Shown here: one piece after another, positions 34,198 to 47,440 of the stretch
How positions within the stretch are numbered: the first letter of the stretch is position 1
Layout of the letters: every line of letters starts with the position of its first letter
Notes under the pieces: generated by a model
Told to the model about the DNA's origin: nothing
Databases searched by the model: none
Seen by the model: the letters and a program-made list of their open reading frames with translations, nothing else
DNA from: Cucumis sativus
Lineage: Eukaryota; Streptophyta; Magnoliopsida; Cucurbitales; Cucurbitaceae
Direction: 5' to 3'
DNA: 64,000 bases
NCBI RefSeq assembly: GCF_000004075.3
Contig: NC_026657.2
Span: 11,284,001-11,348,000, forward strand
Made by a program: the position numbers and the translations under genes

Positions 34198-34665
34198 ATG
34201 TGCCCTTCCGGTACCGCCTCCGACGATCGTTCTGACGTTGCGTCCGTCGGTTTCCGTCAGGCATTCGAGGTACTCGACGCCGACCACGACGGAAAGATTA
34301 GCCGCGACGATCTTCGTAAATTCTACAGCGGCGGCGGCGATGCCGACGAAGATGCAATTGGGTCAATGATAGCCGCTGCGGACTTGAATCGGAACGGAGT
34401 TGTAGAGTATGAGGAGTTCGAGCGCGTATTGTCCGGGGGACGGAGGAGATCGACGGGGATTATGGAGGAGGTGTTTAAGACGATGGATAAAGATGGAGAT
34501 GGACGGTTGAGCCATGGCGACTTGAAGAGCTATATGCATTTGGCTGGATTTTCGATATCTGATGAAGAGGTAACGGCGATGATTAGGTTTGGCGGTGGAG
34601 ATGAATCGGACGGCGTTTGTTATGAAGGATTGCTCAAGATTTTGGCCGTTGATAATATGTATTAA
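34198..34665 (+). CDS. CP1: Calcium-binding EF-hand protein CP1
   Basis: Single exon, 155 aa. Three EF-hand loops are visible: DADHDGKISRDD (27-38), DLNRNGVVEYEE (62-73) and DKDGDGRLSHGD (97-108, last position Asp instead of Glu). The fourth loop is lost (FGGGDESDGV). The MCPSG start, the LKSYM block and the GLLKI ending match Arabidopsis AtCP1 (At5g49480) as I remember it. The start at 34198 is chosen because of MCPSG and the TATA spacing; an in-frame ATG at 34135 would add 21 unlike residues. It is probably a small calcium sensor without enzymatic activity. GC content is far above the surroundings, as is usual for intronless plant CML genes. Confidence 0.93.
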   Translation: MCPSGTASDDRSDVASVGFRQAFEVLDADHDGKISRDDLRKFYSGGGDADEDAIGSMIAAADLNRNGVVEYEEFERVLSGGRRRSTGIMEEVFKTMDKDGDGRLSHGDLKSYMHLAGFSISDEEVTAMIRFGGGDESDGVCYEGLLKILAVDNMY

Positions 34666-37600
34666 TTAGTTCATATATTGATATGTATATTTTTTTGGGT
34701 GTGGTTGAGATCTGAGGTTTCCAAGAAATGCATTTCTGGAAAATGTTTGTCTTCTTATTGTAAAAAGTCCTTCTCTGGGAGGGGAAAAACGTTTTTAATA
34801 AAAAGCGTTTATTTCTTGAGCCGTTCTTGTTGTGCTTTAGGTGTTACTAATCCTAAAGCTCTTGTATGTAAATTTGAAGTTTACTCAATAAATTTTAGTG
34901 TTTTGAGAGTAGAAAAATGAAAGAGTGACAAAGAAATAGGAAATGCTTAAATTTCCTATCATTCATTCGATTTAAAAGGTGAATGAAAACATATTTGAAT
35001 ATTTAAAAATAAGCAAACTATTTTACATATAAATATTTTGTACATTTTTTTTTTTTAACATTTTCCCTTCTTAAATTAAAGAGAGTAGTATTAAAGTACT
35101 TTTATATAATATTAAATGTTTTATAATTTCATATTTTAACTTCATAAATATATTATATTTTAAAAAGAGTTTTTTTTTTCAAAAATAGAAAAAGTGAGCG
35201 TGTAAATATTTTGATACTTTTCCTATTTTTAAAATTTAAATTCACTGGAAGACAAAAACAAAATTTATTATAAACATTTCGTCAAATATTCTATTTTTCA
35301 CGATTTTAGATTTCTGAATATATCTTTTGTGGGTTCAAATAAAACTGGAATATTTATATATATAGTTTTATAATTTAAAGGACAAATAACAATGAAAAAT
35401 GTTAGCTGGGCTTTTTGTCTTTGGAGTTGTGTGAAGGGTGATTTGATTGTTGGGAAAGAATATTCTAATTTTATACAAAGCGTGGGAAAAGTTTGTACTA
35501 AAAAAGTTACTATTTTGGTGGTGGCAGTATACACGTGTCATGCCACCACATCTTACACATTATGTATTTCCTTTTCTCTCGTCACTAATTGAATTGTTGG
35601 ATTTTGTTTGAGCGGCCACGAGTAAACTCTCTCATACGTGTGCCTCAAGTCTGGGAAGGCTTATCTTGAGATCTCCTCACTTCTTTGTATACATTTTATA
35701 TGGAATAAACATAAATATAAATTATTGTAAACCGCATTCAACATTGATAAACACTAGACATCCATGTCTATCATGAAATATAGATTCTAGTGTTCTTTAT
35801 TTCCCACCTTTTGTTCTTCCAATCCAAAATTAAATGGCTAACGAATCTATTTGTGGAGCTTCTCTTAACCCTTACATGTGAATTACTCGACCTAATCTAA
35901 TTTACAATTTTTTCACAATCAATTTAGCTAGGTTGAGATAACCTGACAACTTCTGATTAGTGAAATTTTCTATTTAATATTTTATCAAAATGGGTCGTTT
36001 ACAAAATCACTCCAACATAATTTTTTATTATTAAAAATCAACGTTATTTATATCAATTTTACTGTAAAAGTTGGACTGAATTTAAGTGATTAACCACAAG
36101 TACACGAAATATATTTAGAGGATGAAATGGAATCGGTTCCAAATATTTGTTTAAACAAACTTGAAATGACGTATATTTAATAATTTAAAAGAATTTAACT
36201 TTATTATATATTACACTAAAAGTTGTTTTTGCTTTTCTTGTTTTGTTCCATTGTCAGTGTTTCCTTCAGGTTTACGCTTTGAGGGATATTGAATTTCTCC
36301 TAACTCTAAATGTGAAGGGAATTGTCGCTATCTTATTACTCTTCCAAAACCATTTTTAGTGCCATGACAAAATAGACAGATTATTTATTACTTAGGGTAA
36401 ATTAAATATAATAAACTTTTACCATTTAATGATTTTTTATTATAAATAGTTTGTACTTTTTATTATTTAAAAAACCTATAATTTTCGTTATTTTTAAAAA
36501 TGGTAAGCAAATGTTTTTGCTCTTTTTGATAATTAAAAATGACTTACAAATTTGGAGTTAATAATTGAATGTATTACATTTTTTTTTAAATTTACAAATA
36601 CAATAAAATCTATTAGTGATATATTCTATTTTTGTTAAGTTAAAATTTGTATCTTATAACGATTTTATATTCGTAATTAGTATATTAATCTCTATATATA
36701 ATACATTTTATTAACTATTAATATTATAGATACTACGTTGTTAAATGAACTTTTGACTTAAATGGTGTAACATAAATAAATTAAGTAATAAATTGTTAAT
36801 CATACAAGAGTTTAAGAATGAAAAGTGATTTCTAACCTTCATATTATGATTACCATTATTATAAAAAATTACTTTTTTTGTCATTGAATTTTGATGAATA
36901 CATGTATTTTGTCTTTAAATTTTGAACATTTATATTTTTAGACCTACGTTTATAAGAATATAACTATTTAAAATTAACTATTCACATTTTATTTATTTGG
37001 TTATATTAAGACAAAGTTTTGATTTAATCATACTTTGAGACTTAAAATGTACATTTTAAAATAAAATTGAGAAACTAAATGTGTCTATTCTTTTTATAAA
37101 TCAATTTTTTTTTTCAAAAAAAAGTACATTTTTAAAATTCAAAAACCAAACAAACATATTCTTTAAAATTCGTACACTAAAATTATAATTTTTTCTACTT
37201 ATTATTATTTTAAGAAAGTTCAAGGTCAAAAGATAATGTGAGAATAACAATAATAACAAAAGCAAGGAATCATAATCAGTTTGCCAAATTTAAAGTCGAC
37301 TTCACACTTTTTTTTTCTTCATATTCTTATATTTTATAATGTACGTCTCACATATCCTATTCTCTCATTATTTAATTTTTATTACGGACTAGTGAACGCA
37401 CCTAGATTCTTATACATTACCTTTTATTAAGTGTTAGAAAACTAACATGAAAAAACTTATCAACTCAATCCAATCTATGCGTGCTAGCAAGGTTACCAAA
37501 CAGTTTAGATTGAATTGATTTGTTTCCTGAATTCAAAGAAAATAACGGAAACCAACCCCAATCGATTAATATATCTTTTTTATCAGCGATATAATTATAT

Positions 37601-40271
37601 ACAAATATATTTATTCTTCAACAACTCATAAACATACATTTTTAGCACTTACAAGAAAAAAAAACAATCATACAAAATAAAATCAGAGTTTTAAATCTAA
37701 ATTTAATATATGAAAACAATTAAATAAAAGAATTCTATTAACCTTGGGCTTTTTTAGAATAAATTAAATAAAAGATTCAAAATAATCTAAAACAATAATC
37801 GAACCCAAAATGTTTCGGTCGATTGAGTTTAGTTAAGTTTATGAGGTAAACCCAACCCAAATGAAGAATACCTCTACTTTTCATTTGTATACTTTTTGGG
37901 TTTTGTTAGTACAAATTTACTTTTGTTGTGTTCTTGAAAGTGATCTATATGCATATCTTTTTAGTTTTTAGTTTTTTATGCCTAGTATTGTTTAAAGCAG
38001 ATGTGTGGTTGGTTGACAATAATATTGAATGTGATTTGTAGGGCTTATAACATTCCATTTTTATTGAGCATCCATAAAGTAGTATTTATCCACCAATAAA
38101 GTTACATAATTTGAACTAAACTATTGATAAAATATTAGTCTTTTTACGAATGACCAAAATATATTATTATATATATGTGTTATATGTATTATAATAATAG
38201 ACACTTAATAGCAGTTTTTCTTTGTTTAACGTGATCTGAATAAATAATTTTTTATATTTTGTTGTATTTGTTAATATGTTTTACGAATTTTGTTATTTAA
38301 ATTAACTTTCCATACATATGAAGGTTTTTCTTTTTCTTTTTTCAATTAGGTCGATTAAAAGAACTGATTAATAAAATCAAATTCTAATTGACAAAACCGT
38401 GACAGTGTCAATTTTGTAACCTCCCTAAAACCAAACAAAAAATTTTAAAATATTAATTGATGGAGGAAACTTTGAATTGAATACACGGGCAAATTGATTG
38501 CAACTCAATTGAAAACAAATACACTTTAGTGAGATGATATAATATGACTTATACATGACAACAATCAAATACTTGAAAAAAACTCTAAACATTTCTATAA
38601 TCAAATTGTAGTCCATACATGCTTTTGATAAGCTTTGTACTGAAGACAATTATTCACTTTGTATGGAGACTTGCAAGCAAACTACAACGATCGTGTCAAC
38701 ATGATAAAATGACTAACTCTGGTAAAACTGCAACCTTGAATTTCCAGATATAGCAGAATTTTTGGATACTTGATCTCAACTACCCTCAATAATTAACAAA
38801 GGAAGGAAAGAAAGAAAGAACGGACGAAGAGAACTCTTTAATTTACGAATGAATACTACAAATGAAGGGACAAGTTCCTATTTATACAAAATAAAATCAA
38901 ATAAATAAAAAAGTTTAAACATTACTAAAAAAATAACTCAATTCAGCTGTTATTTAACTAAAAGTCAAACATAGCTTATTCAAACAACAAATTTAACTTT
39001 CAATTAGCGAATTTGAAGTTTCTAACTCATGAATTTAATTTACAAAATTAAATCAAATTTGTTATATTTTAAAATTCACCAAAATTCCACTTTCTTTCAC
39101 AATAAATATCCAACACTAAGATCAAAAGTATTAGTTGTAAGACCTCACACTACACTAAATATAAACTAAGTTCAACTAATAATAATAAATAATGCGATTC
39201 TTTCATTTTATAGATATGTCGTTTTTTTTTTTTGTGTATGAGGTACATCAAGTGTATATCAGCAATGTATCAAATGTGTATTTACTAAGTGTATTTGAAC
39301 TTTTTTGGACATTTTTAAAATTTATTTTGTCAAGGTTACGAGAAGTTGTATAAATTGGGATCAAAATTTTTACTATTCAAACCTAAATTTTTATGTAAAG
39401 AAACACATGCCACTCGATGACCAAGTGAGAAATTCTAATAATGCTACTTTCATATGAACATTTTTTTTAACGTTACCTTGATATAATAGTACTTAACTAT
39501 AACGTAAAGTCTAAAAAACAAATTAATATTTCATTTGATAACGTGTCAAATTATGAAGAACAAAAGAAGTAGAGATACTACAAAAATGTTACAATTTTTT
39601 ATAAACTAAGCAACGGAAAATATAAACACAAAAATGTAAGGCTGGTGGGTTGTGATGGACTCGAGCTTACTTTACGTTAGTGGGCTTGTGCGTTGAGATA
39701 TATAGAATATTAGAGGTGAGACATTACCAACCCAACCTATATTTTCGAGTTGGTTGGGTTGCAACCAGAATATATTCCCAACCCAACATTTAAATATATG
39801 AGTTGAGTTAGATTGTCGAGTTTTATTGATCCACTCACTTGAAAGCAATCAAACTGATGAAGATGAATGAAAAGATTGAGAAAAAAATAAGTTGGGTTTT
39901 TTTTCCTTTTTGGTTATAACAGGGCACAATCAATCAATGCATCAAGAGTTAAAACAAAGCATTATTTTTAATATATAGGTAGACACTTCAAAATGTGAGG
40001 GGAACACGTGCCCGATTCCTTAATAAATCCTCCCCGACGAGTATGAGTATAAGGTAAGTTTTGTATTTTTTTCATCCACGTTCTTGTAAAATTAAAATTT
40101 AAGATAAAGAAAAATGATTGTAATAAAAAAAATTGATGAAAGTATTAAGAAAATATAATCAAGGTTTATATGGATTGATAGCAATCAGTATAATGAGTGA
40201 TCATAACTAAAATTTTGTTCAATCTTATAAATATTATATTTTAATTTATTTGGTTAGGTTTGAATGGGAAT
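34666..40271. other. Gene-free AT-rich region downstream of CP1
   Basis: About 0.3 kb of CP1 3' flank, then AT-rich spacer. The mirrored AACCCAACC/GGTTGGGTT stretch at about 39715-39800 and similar ones near 37470-37560 and 37800-37865 look like worn hAT-type repeats. No coding region is supported. Confidence 0.6.
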
Positions 40272-40307
40272 ATATATATTTAGTGTGAGGGAAAAAAACT
40301 GATATCC

Positions 40308-40317
40308 TCCCGCCAAA
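40308..40317 (-). promoter_or_regulatory. E2F-type site
   Basis: TCCCGCCAAA on plus, read on minus as TTTGGCGGGA, is a perfect match to the E2F consensus. It lies about 35 bp after a TATATATATT stretch at 40271-40280 and at the left edge of a less AT-rich region. Function is inferred only from the match. Confidence 0.35.
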
Positions 40318-40512
40318 GGGTGAAATGCAAAATGGGAAGGAAAAACTGTAGAGAACGTCCTGGAGAAACGATTGCCAATGAGTCACTATCTCCAAAGCTT
40401 GTCGACGGCACTTGCATTCGTTACAATACATTTCTTCGGTAATCGGCTTCGCTTTATTTCGCATTCTTATCGAATCTCTCATTTACTGCCGATTATGTTT
40501 AATTAGAGAAAA

Positions 40513-41160
40513 CTAATGCATTTTATTCAGTTTCTGATTTCAAGTTGGTTGATGCTTTACCAGAATCCGTGGTAATTTCCTGTTATTTTCATAGATTTGC
40601 TGCCAATCAAGGTGAGGGAGTTGGATGACATTTTGAATAGAAGCTGAACGAGTAAATCGTTGTAGTTATTTGTTTTGTCTCGAGTAGCTATGAGTGATTT
40701 TTGGTTAGGATTAGTCTAGTTTGTCAAATTTATCTCAATAAACTTTCAATTTCATGTCAGGTAGGAAAGAGTTGATTGATCCTTCCGTTTCATGAATAAA
40801 CTGCTGCATTTTATTCAGTTTCTGATGACAAGTTGTTTGTGTTTTACAAGAATCAGTGGTGTTTCACATTTTTCACTTTTATTGTCATAGATTTGATGCC
40901 AATCAAACTGAGGAAGTTGGATGATATTTCGACTGGAAGCTGAATAAATTGGTACATTCTCCATCTTGGTCGATTTTTCTTGCAGTCTCTATCTGGTATG
41001 TGAGCAAATCGTTGTAGTTAATTATTTATTCTGTCTCGAATAGCCATGAAAAATTGTTGGTTAGGATTAGTCTATTTTGTCAAATTCATCTCAATAAACC
41101 ATCGATTTCATGGTTACCTAGCTAGGTAAGAGTTGATTGATCCTTCAGTTTCATGAATTT
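40513..41160. repeat. Diverged tandem duplication of about 290-360 bp
   Basis: Landmarks recur in order: GCATTTTATTCAGTTTCTGAT (40518, 40806), TGCCAATCAA (40601, 40897), TTGGTTAGGATTAGTCTA (40701, 41057) and GTTGATTGATCCTTC (40771, 41132). The offset grows from 288 to about 361 bp, so copy 2 has gained roughly 70 bp in the middle. The copies are moderately diverged and non-coding. Confidence 0.85.
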
Positions 41161-41877
41161 ATTTTAAAGCCATCGTTGAATCAGTGTAAAATCGATAAAA
41201 GCTATTGGAGTGTACTGTTTGATTGGATAGATATTCGAATTGCTAGTGACGTCATAAATTATCCTGTTCCAGGACTTGATACTTTGAAATTTATGGTTTC
41301 CAGCTTTGCTCTCTGTTTGTTTTGTCTCTACCTCTGGTGATCAAAGGACGTGCTGTTCGTATTCCAACGAATTGTCGTTTATTTGATGTTTAATGGACTC
41401 AACATGGGCTCCTGTAGTGGTAGATTTTCTCAGGCAAATCGTTCTCAGGTCATGAATCCGTTTGATATGGATTTTCTATTATATGAAGCTTCTAGATGTG
41501 TTGATGGTAAATTCAGGTTTGTCGTACTTTTATTGCGTGAAGTCATCTGATGTTTATTGGATCTTTGCTAAGAAAATCATTTCCCTTTTAAATTGGGTTT
41601 AGAAGGTCTAGCGTTGAACCCTCTTCCGATTCCCAACTGTTATGCAAAGATGTGCTTGTTATTCTCTAGACTCCAAATCAGCCAAATTTCAAATTTCTCT
41701 TATTTTGTTTCCACGTGTCTTTACTTTCCTGCATCCGCAAGTTCCTGAGTTGTTGCGGTGATCTGAATCGTATTATTGTGAATTATATACTTGTGAACCG
41801 ATGGATACAAAATCTGTGAATTAGTCCCTTCAAGTTTGATTACAATGTACTGTTGTCCATAGTAAGGTCTATAGTAA

Positions 41878-42029
41878 TAGCTTCATGAATTTGATTGCAT
41901 AGCTCCGTTAGAGACATGTCAAGGCACCATTTATTGATTTTTGGTATATCTTATAGCTTCATGGATTTGATCGCATAGCTCCGTAAGGGATATGTCAAGA
42001 CACCATATATGGAGTTTTTGTATATTGTA
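41878..42029. repeat. Two-copy 76-bp tandem duplication
   Basis: TAGCTTCATGAATTTGATTG starts the first unit at 41878 and a close variant starts the second at 41954. Both contain GCATAGCTCCGT and ATGTCAAG.CACCAT. The copies are moderately diverged. Confidence 0.85.
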
Positions 42030-45000
42030 TGGACTTAGCTTTTACGATATAACATGTTTCAAGAGCATTTATCTCCTATCAACTGAAGTTTCTTGGTTGA
42101 AGAATGTTACTTCCATCATTTGTTTTCCTCCCTTATCTGTTTTATAGCTTATGATGCACAAGATTATGATGCTTCTTGAAAAATTAGCAGGCAACTCTGA
42201 ATTTATATTGCCACTTGATTTCTGTTATTTCAGTATTGCATGCTTATCTTTATACTGTAATGCTAGTTACTTCACAGAAAGTTGGTGAATTGGCATGTGG
42301 GATACTAATTAGAGCATCGTAGAACTCGTAAGCTCATGAAATTGATCTCTATGATGAAAATTTCCTTATCTTGACTTGATGACTAACTAGTAACTACTTA
42401 AGACATTTGTGTCTTATCCAATATATTTCCTAATTCTAATTGTCGGATTATCAATTAATAGATTTATTGAGTTAGTAAAATAATGCATCAATTTATTAAA
42501 AGTAATAATAATAAATTTTGTTAGAATGTTGTACAAATGATTGTGCTTTTTGGGAAGGTAAGATTGTAATGGAAGAAGAAAATATGTATTTAAAGTTTTA
42601 CATATTAAAGAATCGGATGAATTTGTCTCAAATATCTTTGATTGAGTTTCCTAATTAACTATGGTTGTTTTCTAGCTGTTAGTAATTTCTAGTTCCAGTG
42701 ATAAGGTTTTTAAATTAGTCCGTTAGTTTTCATTTTACAAGAAATGTATTTTATTTTTGTTGGGGTTTGAATGGAAAATTGAGTTTTGTATTTGGTGACT
42801 TTGCCAAAGGTAAAGAGGCTCGGCAGTTATCCTGTTAAGGGGAAGGCAATGAAAACGTTATGGTAGAATGCAGGCGCCATGGAGAGCTTGAAAAGCCTTG
42901 AACACTTCTGCACTGTGACAACGGTACGCTATAATTGTTCTTATAGCATGTTATTTCTGTAACAGAGATATCGATAAGATGTTTCCCATCAAGCTGCATT
43001 GTTTTGTTGCGCATCACATGCTGATGCGTGATGAAAAGAATCTGAATATTGGCAGATGGAATCCTTTTGCGGATCTCTCTCTCTCCCCTTTTTTTTTCCG
43101 TCTCCAAACTGATGCTATGTATCAAATGAATTGATAGCATAGCAGGAGTCAACTTGCACATTATTCTTTCCAACTCAGGTAAATTTGCATACATTGTAAC
43201 TAACCGATGAAAATGATGCCTTCTGGCACAAAAAAGGAAAGTAGAAAATGGAAACCTTTACAGGCAAGAATCAGGATAGAAAGTGCAGTGTGCTGGCGTT
43301 TTATTTTTTTATTTTAAGGCATCTGAAAATGCAAGAAGATTACTGAGTGACACGTTCATCAGTTTTATTGGTCCAAAGTCCAGGCATTGCATTTGCTTCT
43401 AACTTCTTAATGGATGCTTATGTACAGGTCATTTATAGGTTACGATAGGTTGAAGGGTTTCTTTTACCAAGTTTAACGGGCTAAGATATTTATCCTTGAA
43501 AAAGGAAGTTAAGAGTTCAAATCTTATTAATAAAAAAAGTAAGAAGTCTTTTAGAACCACTCTAAGGTAGAAACTTGTCAAATTCAAATGGTCTTAGGTG
43601 ATGAACTTGATTCAATCCAACTTGGATTACTTGGGTGGAGTTGGCTATGATGTTCAAGTTATTTATTAGAGTAATGCATAAAAAAGTAGTGAAACTATTA
43701 GTTTTTTCAGCAATTCATTAACAAACTTTTAAAGTTTAAAGTGAGATTAGCTGACTGATATAAAAATATTTTTCATAAAACTTCACTGAATCAAAGGAAT
43801 AGTTGAAAAAAAAATTGTTGAAGATTAAAATATCATAAGAGTGAGTTGCATGATGAATTGAATTTAAGATAAATGCATGTGTAATTTTATCACAAGAGAA
43901 AGTATCTTTTATAAAGGGTTTTGTTGAACTAAACAAATTTTAAGAAAACTCAAATACAATAAAGTCATGTAGATTAGATTTGTCGAACTTTCTTAACATG
44001 ATGATTTGCTCGTGTTTCTTTAAGATGGTTCTTGAAACAGTATACACTGATTTGATGTTGAATCTGTATTATTAAGCCATCAAATAATCTAAAAAACATG
44101 AATTTGGATGAAGAGGACAGACTCAACCTCAAATGGAGATGAACATAACAGGGACACATTTATTAGAATGCACATTTTGAAAGTATCTGTATCATTTTTA
44201 TACTAGAAGGAAAATTAAAATCAAAGTCAATAAGTCTGCATTTATATGGTGAAGAATCAATTTGATTTGTTTTGTTCTCAAAATTTATTGTTTTGGTCCT
44301 ATATATTATGTGTTTGTTTAGTACATATCAAACGTTCAATGTTGAAACCTATTTAGTTTCATACCACTAGTGTATAACACATAGTTATTGTGTTAACAAG
44401 TGTTGTCGAGTTAGTATTGGAGAGTCCAAGTCTGAGACAAGTATTGGATATATACACGCTACCTCATCCATGTTTCTTAGACTGAAATACTTAGGTTGAT
44501 TGAATTGATATCGGATTGTTCAATCACTATAGTGAATTAGATGACGTTAAGCAAGTTGATTGGCCATAGGATTATGGTAATATTTAATTGGGAAAGGTTG
44601 GGAAATGGTTTACTTTATCATTAAAGATGGATGATTGGGTGTAATCCACAAAAGTTACGGATGGTAAAGTAAACACCTTGAAAGCTGGATGTCCATTGTA
44701 CTTTGCATAAATGAATTGATCAAATATATACACCGACTAGGTAGTACTGAAATGCGTGCAGAAGAAGCAGACTTTTATGAACTAGTGAACTACTTTGTTT
44801 CCTTTTGCATTTCAATAAGGGTCCAGATTGAATAGAATACATTTAAATAGTTGTTAGCTGTGAAAATTAATATATGGATAATCTTTAGTTTTCTTATCTC
44901 AAAAGGGCTCGTGGTTCCAATCATTAAACAAAATCGCAGAGCTTTTTGAAATTCTCATTGATCCAAAAATGTTCATAAATTTGACTCAAAACTTATGAAC

Positions 45001-46454
45001 TTTGTTTACTGTGGCTTGGTATGTTTGTAGCTTTGCTTGGGCTAGATTTGGAGACATGGTGGGTTCAACTCAAAATGACCTCTAATTAAGCGAATGACAT
45101 GAGCTTTCACCCAACAGAATCATTTACTTTTTGGTTAGTATGATTTAGTTTAAAATTTTGCAAGGAAAAAATATAGTATCTTCTAAATTAACTGGCATGT
45201 CTCCATAGTTTGAATTACAAGTAGTTTTATATCATATATTATTTATGAAAAATAATACTCATAAATTTTGGACAAACTAGATCTTAGCAATTATTAGAGA
45301 ATGAAAGAACATCTAAAAGAGATGATTTAAGGGAGACATAGCCAAGTCATGGCAAGTAAAAGAGGTACTGGTTAATTAGTAAATTCTGATTGGTTTCTTC
45401 TCTCCTTTAATTAATTGAATCCATAGATACTATATCTGAACAGGTTCGATTATTTGATTCAAAAACAAATTTTACCTAAATCAAATCAAATGGTTTGGTT
45501 TGGACAAAGTTGATTGGATTTATTGGGTCATTGAGTTTTCTACGCTTGTTATTGTGATAATCTAAGTTGACTGTATCTATAGCTGGGCTTATTTCACTAA
45601 TTATCAATTAAGAAATATGGTGGTTGAAAAATTAGTCCTTTGACTATATGAAACTATATTTTCTTTGCATAACTATCTCGTGGCATTTTAAATAATTGAT
45701 TAAAGTGAGGATTAGTAGAAAGTTCTCTAACGACTTGTTTTAGTCTTTCCTTTAGTTGGAAGTACATCTCATGAGTTTGACTGTTTTGGAATAGATAAAA
45801 TTTTCATTCTATCAATCAATTTTTTTTTTCTTCCTTTACATGATTTAGGTTAGTTGGTTGAAGAATTTTCAATAATTTATTCCTTCTAGATTTTGCTTGA
45901 ACTGATTGAAAAAAGTTACTCAATGAACATTGTCATCAGGTTGTACCTACCTTTAACTACAGTTTTCATTGGACATGAGAAATTTATGGTCATTCATAGC
46001 ACAAAGTCACTATACATGAGACTGTGAGAGTGAAATTTTATGGGGTTTATTTTTTAAGTATCTTCCTTGTCCATGAGTTTGATTTAATAGATATTACTTC
46101 ATGCCAACTTCTGAGATTTCTTTACATTTTCTTATGGAGAAGGGTATTATTAATTTAATGACATAATGTTTCAAGGATTGAAATTTTTAACTTATCTTTG
46201 GTGATTGGAGTTTTTTATCTCAATGCCATTCTCTGAAGGAGGTAATTGAGTTCTTAGATCTATGATGCTCTCAATTAGTATCTGATATACAATTGATAGT
46301 CCAATGTTTCTTTTCTTTACAACTATTGAATCATTGTTTGAAGACATTAGCGAATTACCACCACAGAGATCAGGCCTTTTACCTAGATTCACATTTGATT
46401 ATTCTAAAAATAGAATGGTCCAAATTGATTAATGAATTTCATTTTGTCTTTCAG
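42030..46454. other. Low-information region, possibly intronic
   Basis: No credible coding region on either strand. The longest minus-strand frame (42835-43194) has no recognisable domain. AAGTTAAGAGTTCAAATCTTA at about 43509-43529, followed by an A-rich run, recalls the box B end of a tRNA-derived SINE but is too short to call. Confidence 0.5.
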
Positions 46455-46859
46455 CTGCGGCTTTTGTAGTGTTTCAACTAAGGGAGGCAGTCTCTCTGGC
46501 TCACCATCATGATCTTCGTCTTTTAAGGTAATATAATTTATATTATGTAACAGCTTTATATCTAATGGGTTTCTCATATGGCTATCCTTGAAAGAAAAAA
46601 AGTGAAGTGATTACACATGGCAAAAATGATTTTTGTGGAGACTCTAGGAATTGAGAATTGGCCTAAAACATAATGATTAGAACACACACATATATATACC
46701 TTTTAGCCCTCTAGCTTCTGGTTGCCATTCCCCCAAAACTTTCACTCACTTCTTTTTCACCTTTATTTATTATCATTTGAAAAGCTCTCTTCTTTCTCAC
46801 TTATGAGGCATTTGGCATAAAACTTTTAGTCCACACAAATTAGCACTTCTAATTTCGTT

Positions 46860-47440
46860 TTCAAGTATTTTTAAAATAAGGCTAAAGAAAAGTTTTTTTT
46901 TAATTTCAAAATCTGACCAAACATGACAAAAATTTGTAATGATTTTGTTATTTAAATTTGTGGTTGTTTCTCCCTTTTTTTTAATTGTGGTTTTCATTTT
47001 TGTTTGAAAAACTAGCAAATTAAATTTTTTAAAAAAAGTTTTGATAACTGTTTCTTTAATTCTTAAATCTTAATTTGACATTTTAAAAGATAAAGATTAT
47101 AAAACATAGAAAAAAATGTAAAGATTATAAAACATAGAAATCTTACCGATAAAAATAGTGTTTATAAACTTAATTTTTTAAAATCAAATGATTATCGAAC
47201 AGGATGTTGATTTAAAAAATATTTGAATTCAAATAAATTTTAAAAACAAAAAAACAAAAATTTTTAAAATCATTTTTTTTTATATAAAAAAACTTGACCT
47301 AGGTTTCATAAAGCTTTGCAAAAAAGTGAATACCAAAACAAAATAATGCATAGGTTTAAGGAGTGATTACAACTTTAATTTTAAAAACTAAAAACAAACA
47401 AAATCTAATGATTATCAAATAATCCTCTTAAAAACACTTT
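46860..47440. repeat. Dispersed AT-rich repeat, third copy
   Basis: Contains AAATAGTGTTTATAAACTTAATTTTT and TAAAAACTAAAAACAAAC-like stretches bounded by near-mirror ACCAAACATGAC and CTAATGATTATCAAATAATC. This resembles the segments at 24745-24915 and 28255-28510. It may be one ~0.5 kb inverted-repeat element; the ends are uncertain. Confidence 0.35.

Larger units (their letters stand above)
41404..46512 (+). other. Tentative two-exon gene for a small peptide
   Basis: An ATG at 41404 (or 41386) opens a frame starting MGSCSGRFSQ and reaching a donor-like CAG/GTTTG at 41517/41518. A strong acceptor (TTTTGTCTTTCAG) at 46454 is followed in compatible phase by SCGFCSVSTKGG and a stop at 46510-46512, then by a donor-like AAG/GTAATA at 46527/46528. 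Joined, this is about 57 aa. MGSC could be a myristoylation/palmitoylation start. I recognise no homologue, the 4.9 kb intron is long for the window, and other exons may exist. The whole stretch may instead be a long non-coding RNA. Confidence 0.18.

Noticed and set aside
40246-40482. Minus-strand 78-codon frame over the E2F site
   Set aside because: No recognisable domain, and it runs through what looks like a promoter and leader on the other strand.
42835-43194. Minus-strand 119-codon frame
   Set aside because: No recognisable motif, mixed composition, and no supporting promoter or splice context.
46486-46512. Similarity of GGCAGTCTCTCTGGCTC to a miR169 star strand
   Set aside because: No matching miR169-type arm was found nearby to form a hairpin, so the likeness is probably chance.
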